Notes under the pieces: generated by a model | What the model was told of the DNA's origin: nothing | Databases searched by the model: none | The model's input: the letters and a program-made list of their open reading frames with translations, nothing else | Program-made: the position numbers and the translations under genes | Source: Flavobacteriales bacterium | GTDB lineage: Bacteria > Bacteroidota > Bacteroidia > Flavobacteriales > Flavobacteriaceae | NCBI GenBank assembly: GCA_027032855.1 | Contig: JALVLX010000055.1 | Span: 1 to 15,462 of the forward strand | Reading direction: 5' to 3' | Length of the DNA: 15,462 bases | In this document: in pieces, positions 13,033 to 15,462 of the stretch | Position numbering within the stretch: the stretch's first letter is position 1 | How the letters are laid out: every line of letters starts with the position of its first letter

Positions 13033-14184
13033 ATGCACAAAGCCGTTTTATCTTTGGGGAGTAATCTGGGAAACCCGTTTAAAAATCTGCAAGCTGCTAT
13101 TGATTTGCTTCATCTGTTTGCCGGACATATTTCCGCTATCGCTCCGGTGTATCAAACCAAAGCATGGGAATTTGACGGCAATGATTTTTTAAACACAGTT
13201 GTGATTTTGCAAACTGCACTGTCGCCCCGAGAGTTATTACAAACAAGCCAACGCATAGAACGGGTTATCGGACGCAAAAGCAAATCACAAAACAGACAAT
13301 ACCAAAACCGCCTGATTGATATTGACATTTTGTATTATGACAGCCAACAGATTAACACACCGGATTTACAAATACCACATCCGTTATTGACACAACGTAA
13401 CTTTGTCTTAAAACCTTTAAACGACATTTTACCGGAATTTTTTCATCCGGTTTTGCAAAAAAACCATCGGGAATTACTATCTTTATCGCCCGACAAAACG
13501 CCGGTTAAATTAATCGATAAAAAATTGAAAATCAACAATTTTCCATATAATTTCATCGCCATAGAAGGTAATATTGGTGCCGGCAAAACGACTTTTGCCA
13601 CCCAATTTGCCAAAGATGCTGATGCTAAGCAGGTTTTGGAACGTTTCGAGGAAAATCCGTTTTTACCAAAATTTTACGAAGACCAATCGCGCTACGCTTT
13701 TCCGCTGGAAATGTCCTTTCTCGCAGACCGTTACCAACAATTAACCGACGATTTGTCGCAGTACGATTTGTTTAAAACTTCCGTCATTTCCGATTACTTT
13801 GTGTTCAAATCCTTGATTTTTTCCAAAGTTACCTTATCTGAAGATGAATATGCTTTGTACCGTAAGATTTTCAATTTTATGTACCGTGATTTGGCCAAAC
13901 CGGATTTGTATATTTATCTGTATCAAAATGTGGACAGATTACTTAAAAATATCAAAAAACGCGGACGTTCTTATGAACAATCCATCACGGGAGAGTATTT
14001 GGAGCAAATTCATGAGGGATATATGAACTTTATCAAAACACAAAAAGACCTTAACATCTTGATTTTAGACATCAGCGACATTGATTTTGTTGATAATCAG
14101 GACTATTACTACAAAATGGTGTATACAATTTTATCCTACCCCGAAAAAGAACACCGCGAACATTTGGTGATTGAGAAGATGTAG
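13033..14184 (+). CDS. folK: Fused FolK (HPPK) and deoxynucleoside kinase
   Basis: The 383-residue protein has two complete enzyme domains. Residues 1-155 are 6-hydroxymethyl-7,8-dihydropterin pyrophosphokinase (folate pathway): LGSNLGN (8-14), TKAWEFDGNDFLN (42-54) and the catalytic NRLIDIDIL with D96 and D98, plus IPHPLLTQRNFVLKPL. After a linker of about 15 residues, 172-375 is a deoxynucleoside kinase of the dCK/dGK type. It has the P-loop GNIGAGKTT (179-187), ERFEENPFLPKFYED, SFLADRYQQ, the SDYFVFKSLIFSK helix and the LID region KKRGRSYEQSI, followed by EYLEQIHEGY. It would phosphorylate deoxynucleosides for dNTP salvage; the exact base cannot be read. The frame has no internal stop or frameshift, so the fusion is in the DNA as given. 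The gene stands alone, convergent with the TPR gene. Confidence 0.93.
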   Translation: MHKAVLSLGSNLGNPFKNLQAAIDLLHLFAGHISAIAPVYQTKAWEFDGNDFLNTVVILQTALSPRELLQTSQRIERVIGRKSKSQNRQYQNRLIDIDILYYDSQQINTPDLQIPHPLLTQRNFVLKPLNDILPEFFHPVLQKNHRELLSLSPDKTPVKLIDKKLKINNFPYNFIAIEGNIGAGKTTFATQFAKDADAKQVLERFEENPFLPKFYEDQSRYAFPLEMSFLADRYQQLTDDLSQYDLFKTSVISDYFVFKSLIFSKVTLSEDEYALYRKIFNFMYRDLAKPDLYIYLYQNVDRLLKNIKKRGRSYEQSITGEYLEQIHEGYMNFIKTQKDLNILILDISDIDFVDNQDYYYKMVYTILSYPEKEHREHLVIEKM

Positions 14185-14203
14185 AAACGCTGTGCGTTAC
14201 GCG

Positions 14204-14236
14204 TTGAAAGTTTATAATGTATAATGTTTATAACGT
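14204..14236 (+). repeat. TTTATAATGT repeat downstream of folK-dNK
   Basis: GTTTATAATGT at 14210-14220 is followed by GTTTATAACGT at 14226-14236 (one mismatch, period 16). The same 11-mer follows the dacB-like gene (168-178) and the DUF3109 gene (904-914). Confidence 0.65.
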
Positions 14237-14259
14237 AAAAACTATTTGATAATAACTTT

Positions 14260-14275
14260 ACAACATAGATGTTGT
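14260..14275. other. Near-perfect palindrome in the convergent gap between folK-dNK and the TPR gene
   Basis: ACAACAT (14260-14266), AG, ATGTTGT (14269-14275) is a perfect 7-bp inverted repeat with a 2-bp spacer. The spacer is too short for an RNA hairpin loop without opening inner pairs, so it looks more like a protein-binding dyad. The surrounding gap (14185-14334) is otherwise AT-rich, with A-tracts at about 14302-14319 that could support bidirectional termination. Confidence 0.4.
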
Positions 14276-14334
14276 CCATGTTTTTGACACTAGACAAAAT
14301 CCAAAAAAAAATAAAAAATTTTTAAAGAAAAACG

Positions 14335-15462
14335 TCAAAAATTCTCTTCTTCCAAATCATCACCCCGCAGTTTCCTAAAATGTTTTCGCGCATCAACGTA
14401 CCAAAAACCGCCGGGATATTCCATAATGATTTTTTTAAATAATTCCTTAGCTTTTTCGTCTTCGCCTTTTTGTTCGTAAATGATTGCCATTCGGTAGAGC
14501 GCATCGTCTTTGAGCAAATCTTCTGTTTGATTGTCTAAAACGGCTTGATATTTTGCTAAAGCTTCATCATACCGGCCGGATTTTTCCAGAAGTTTGCCGG
14601 CAAGCATCAAAGCATCGTCATAAACTAGTTGCCCTTTAAAATTCCGCGTCAAAGTATCCAAAATTTTGAGTGCCGATTGCGGTTTTTTTCTAAAAATTTC
14701 AAATTTGGCGCGCGCCAGTTTTTTCAGCCCGTCATAAATTGTATCCCCTTCCTCTTTGTTGTTGATAATAATCAAATCCATATCAATGGCATCATTGGCA
14801 ATCAAATCGTCGGATACGGACTTGATAACTTTAAGCTGGGTATGCGCCCAGTCGATATCGCCTTGATAAAAAGAAGCACGTGCTATATCATAAGTAGCTT
14901 TGTGCCCGGTTGGGTCATTGGGAAAATCAAGTTGTACTTGCGTGTAAAGCACCAGTGCCTGATTAAAATCTTGTTGAAACAACAAAATATCTGCCTTTTT
15001 TAACTTGATATTGGCTTGCTGTTTTTTGATAAAAGTTTTGCGTTCCAAACCGGATAAGATTTCCAAGGCTTTTGCAGGTTGGTTTTGATGAAACGCCAAA
15101 AAGTCGGCATAGGCAATTTTTAAATCAATTTGATTTTTTGGTGACCAATTTTCTTGCAAATACGTTTCAAATTGTTGTGCAATCTCTTGCTTTTGCTCGG
15201 GACTTAAAATCTCTTTTAAATCCAATTTTATCAATTCCAGCTTTGCTTTTTCCGCATAGTCCGGCTCGTCGGTTTGCTCAGCAAGAAATTCGTAAATAGC
15301 TTTGGCATCTTCCGTTTTTTTACTGTAAACCGCTGTACGTGCCAGATGATAGATTTCACTGAGCGCCGCTTCATTCTTTCGATATAAACTTTTGAGTTGC
15401 AAATATGCTTTTTTGTATTCTTTTTGCTGGGTATAAAGCCATTGCAGCAGGCGGTACCACTG
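14335..15462 (-). CDS. Tetratricopeptide-repeat protein, N-terminus beyond the right edge
   Basis: The minus-strand frame is open from the right edge (20 further codons upstream of the TTG at 15402, beginning QWYRLLQWLYTQQKEY) to the TGA at 14335-14337. The visible part is 375 residues and almost wholly alpha-helical. Several TPR-like helix pairs can be seen: ADFLAFHQNQPAKALEIL, ADILLFQQDFNQALVLYTQV, ASFYQGDIDWAHTQL, GKLLEKSGRYDEALAKYQAV and MAIIYEQKGEDEKAKELFKK, with proline-ended turns (LDFPNDP, MEYPGG). The C-terminus FWYVDARKHFRKLRGDD is one I associate with long Bacteroidota TPR proteins, probably envelope-associated scaffolds, although no catalytic residues or localisation signal can be seen. 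The true start and any signal peptide are outside the window, so the TTG at 15402 should not be taken as the start. Confidence 0.85.
   Translation of the reverse strand, partial: QWYRLLQWLYTQQKEYKKAYLQLKSLYRKNEAALSEIYHLARTAVYSKKTEDAKAIYEFLAEQTDEPDYAEKAKLELIKLDLKEILSPEQKQEIAQQFETYLQENWSPKNQIDLKIAYADFLAFHQNQPAKALEILSGLERKTFIKKQQANIKLKKADILLFQQDFNQALVLYTQVQLDFPNDPTGHKATYDIARASFYQGDIDWAHTQLKVIKSVSDDLIANDAIDMDLIIINNKEEGDTIYDGLKKLARAKFEIFRKKPQSALKILDTLTRNFKGQLVYDDALMLAGKLLEKSGRYDEALAKYQAVLDNQTEDLLKDDALYRMAIIYEQKGEDEKAKELFKKIIMEYPGGFWYVDARKHFRKLRGDDLEEENF

Noticed and set aside
14629..15003. Plus-strand ORF of 124 codons opposite the TPR gene
   Set aside because: It is antisense to a well-supported TPR frame, its composition is odd (F, I, C-rich) and it shows no recognisable motif.
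15402..15402. TTG at 15402 as the start of the TPR gene
   Set aside because: The frame stays open for 20 more codons to the right edge with similar helical sequence, so the gene is simply cut by the window.

Overview
The window comes from an AT-rich member of the Bacteroidota, most likely a flavobacterium-like, gliding or type IX secretion (T9SS)-competent lineage. Four observations point there. There is a recognisable GldH lipoprotein. There is a large secreted protein ending in a T9SS type A sorting domain. Start codons lack Shine-Dalgarno sequences, and a few TAnnTTTG (-7 type) promoter motifs precede genes. The gaps between genes are filled with the short repetitive 'text' often seen in this phylum. 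No tRNA, rRNA, CRISPR array, transposase or phage gene was seen.

Left part (1-5805, + strand). The tail of a probable PBP4/DacB-type D-Ala-D-Ala peptidase runs in from the left edge. It is followed by a DUF3109 cysteine-rich protein and a small lipoprotein with a terminator behind it. Next comes a compact group: a RicT/PSP1-family protein, gldH (overlapping ricT by 11 bp) and a class A penicillin-binding protein 45 bp further on. This group joins an RNA-metabolism regulator to cell-envelope and motility functions.

Middle (5941-11373). One 1148-residue secreted protein carries three tandem pairs of alternating beta-sandwich-like modules (A-B-A-B-A-B), an Ig-like spacer, a fourth A module and the T9SS sorting tail. 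Its 3' end overlaps the 3' end of a convergent minus-strand pair: a multi-spanning flippase-like membrane protein (LPG_synthase_TM/UPF0104 family) and a membrane-anchored family 2 glycosyltransferase. These two genes overlap by 4 bp and probably act together on a lipid-linked glycan.

Right part (11519-15462). ruvC (Holliday junction resolvase) is divergent from the flippase gene. Then come a ZIP-type metal transporter bracketed by two related intergenic repeats, a fused FolK (HPPK)-deoxynucleoside kinase, and, convergent to it, the C-terminal 375 residues of a tetratricopeptide-repeat protein that runs off the right edge.

Overall this is mainly housekeeping and envelope content. I see no evidence for a new defence or mobile system. 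The most interesting items are the FolK-dNK fusion, the alternating A/B architecture of the secreted protein, and several families of short intergenic repeats that sit at consistent places relative to genes: one just before starts, one just after stops, and one on both sides of the ZIP gene.
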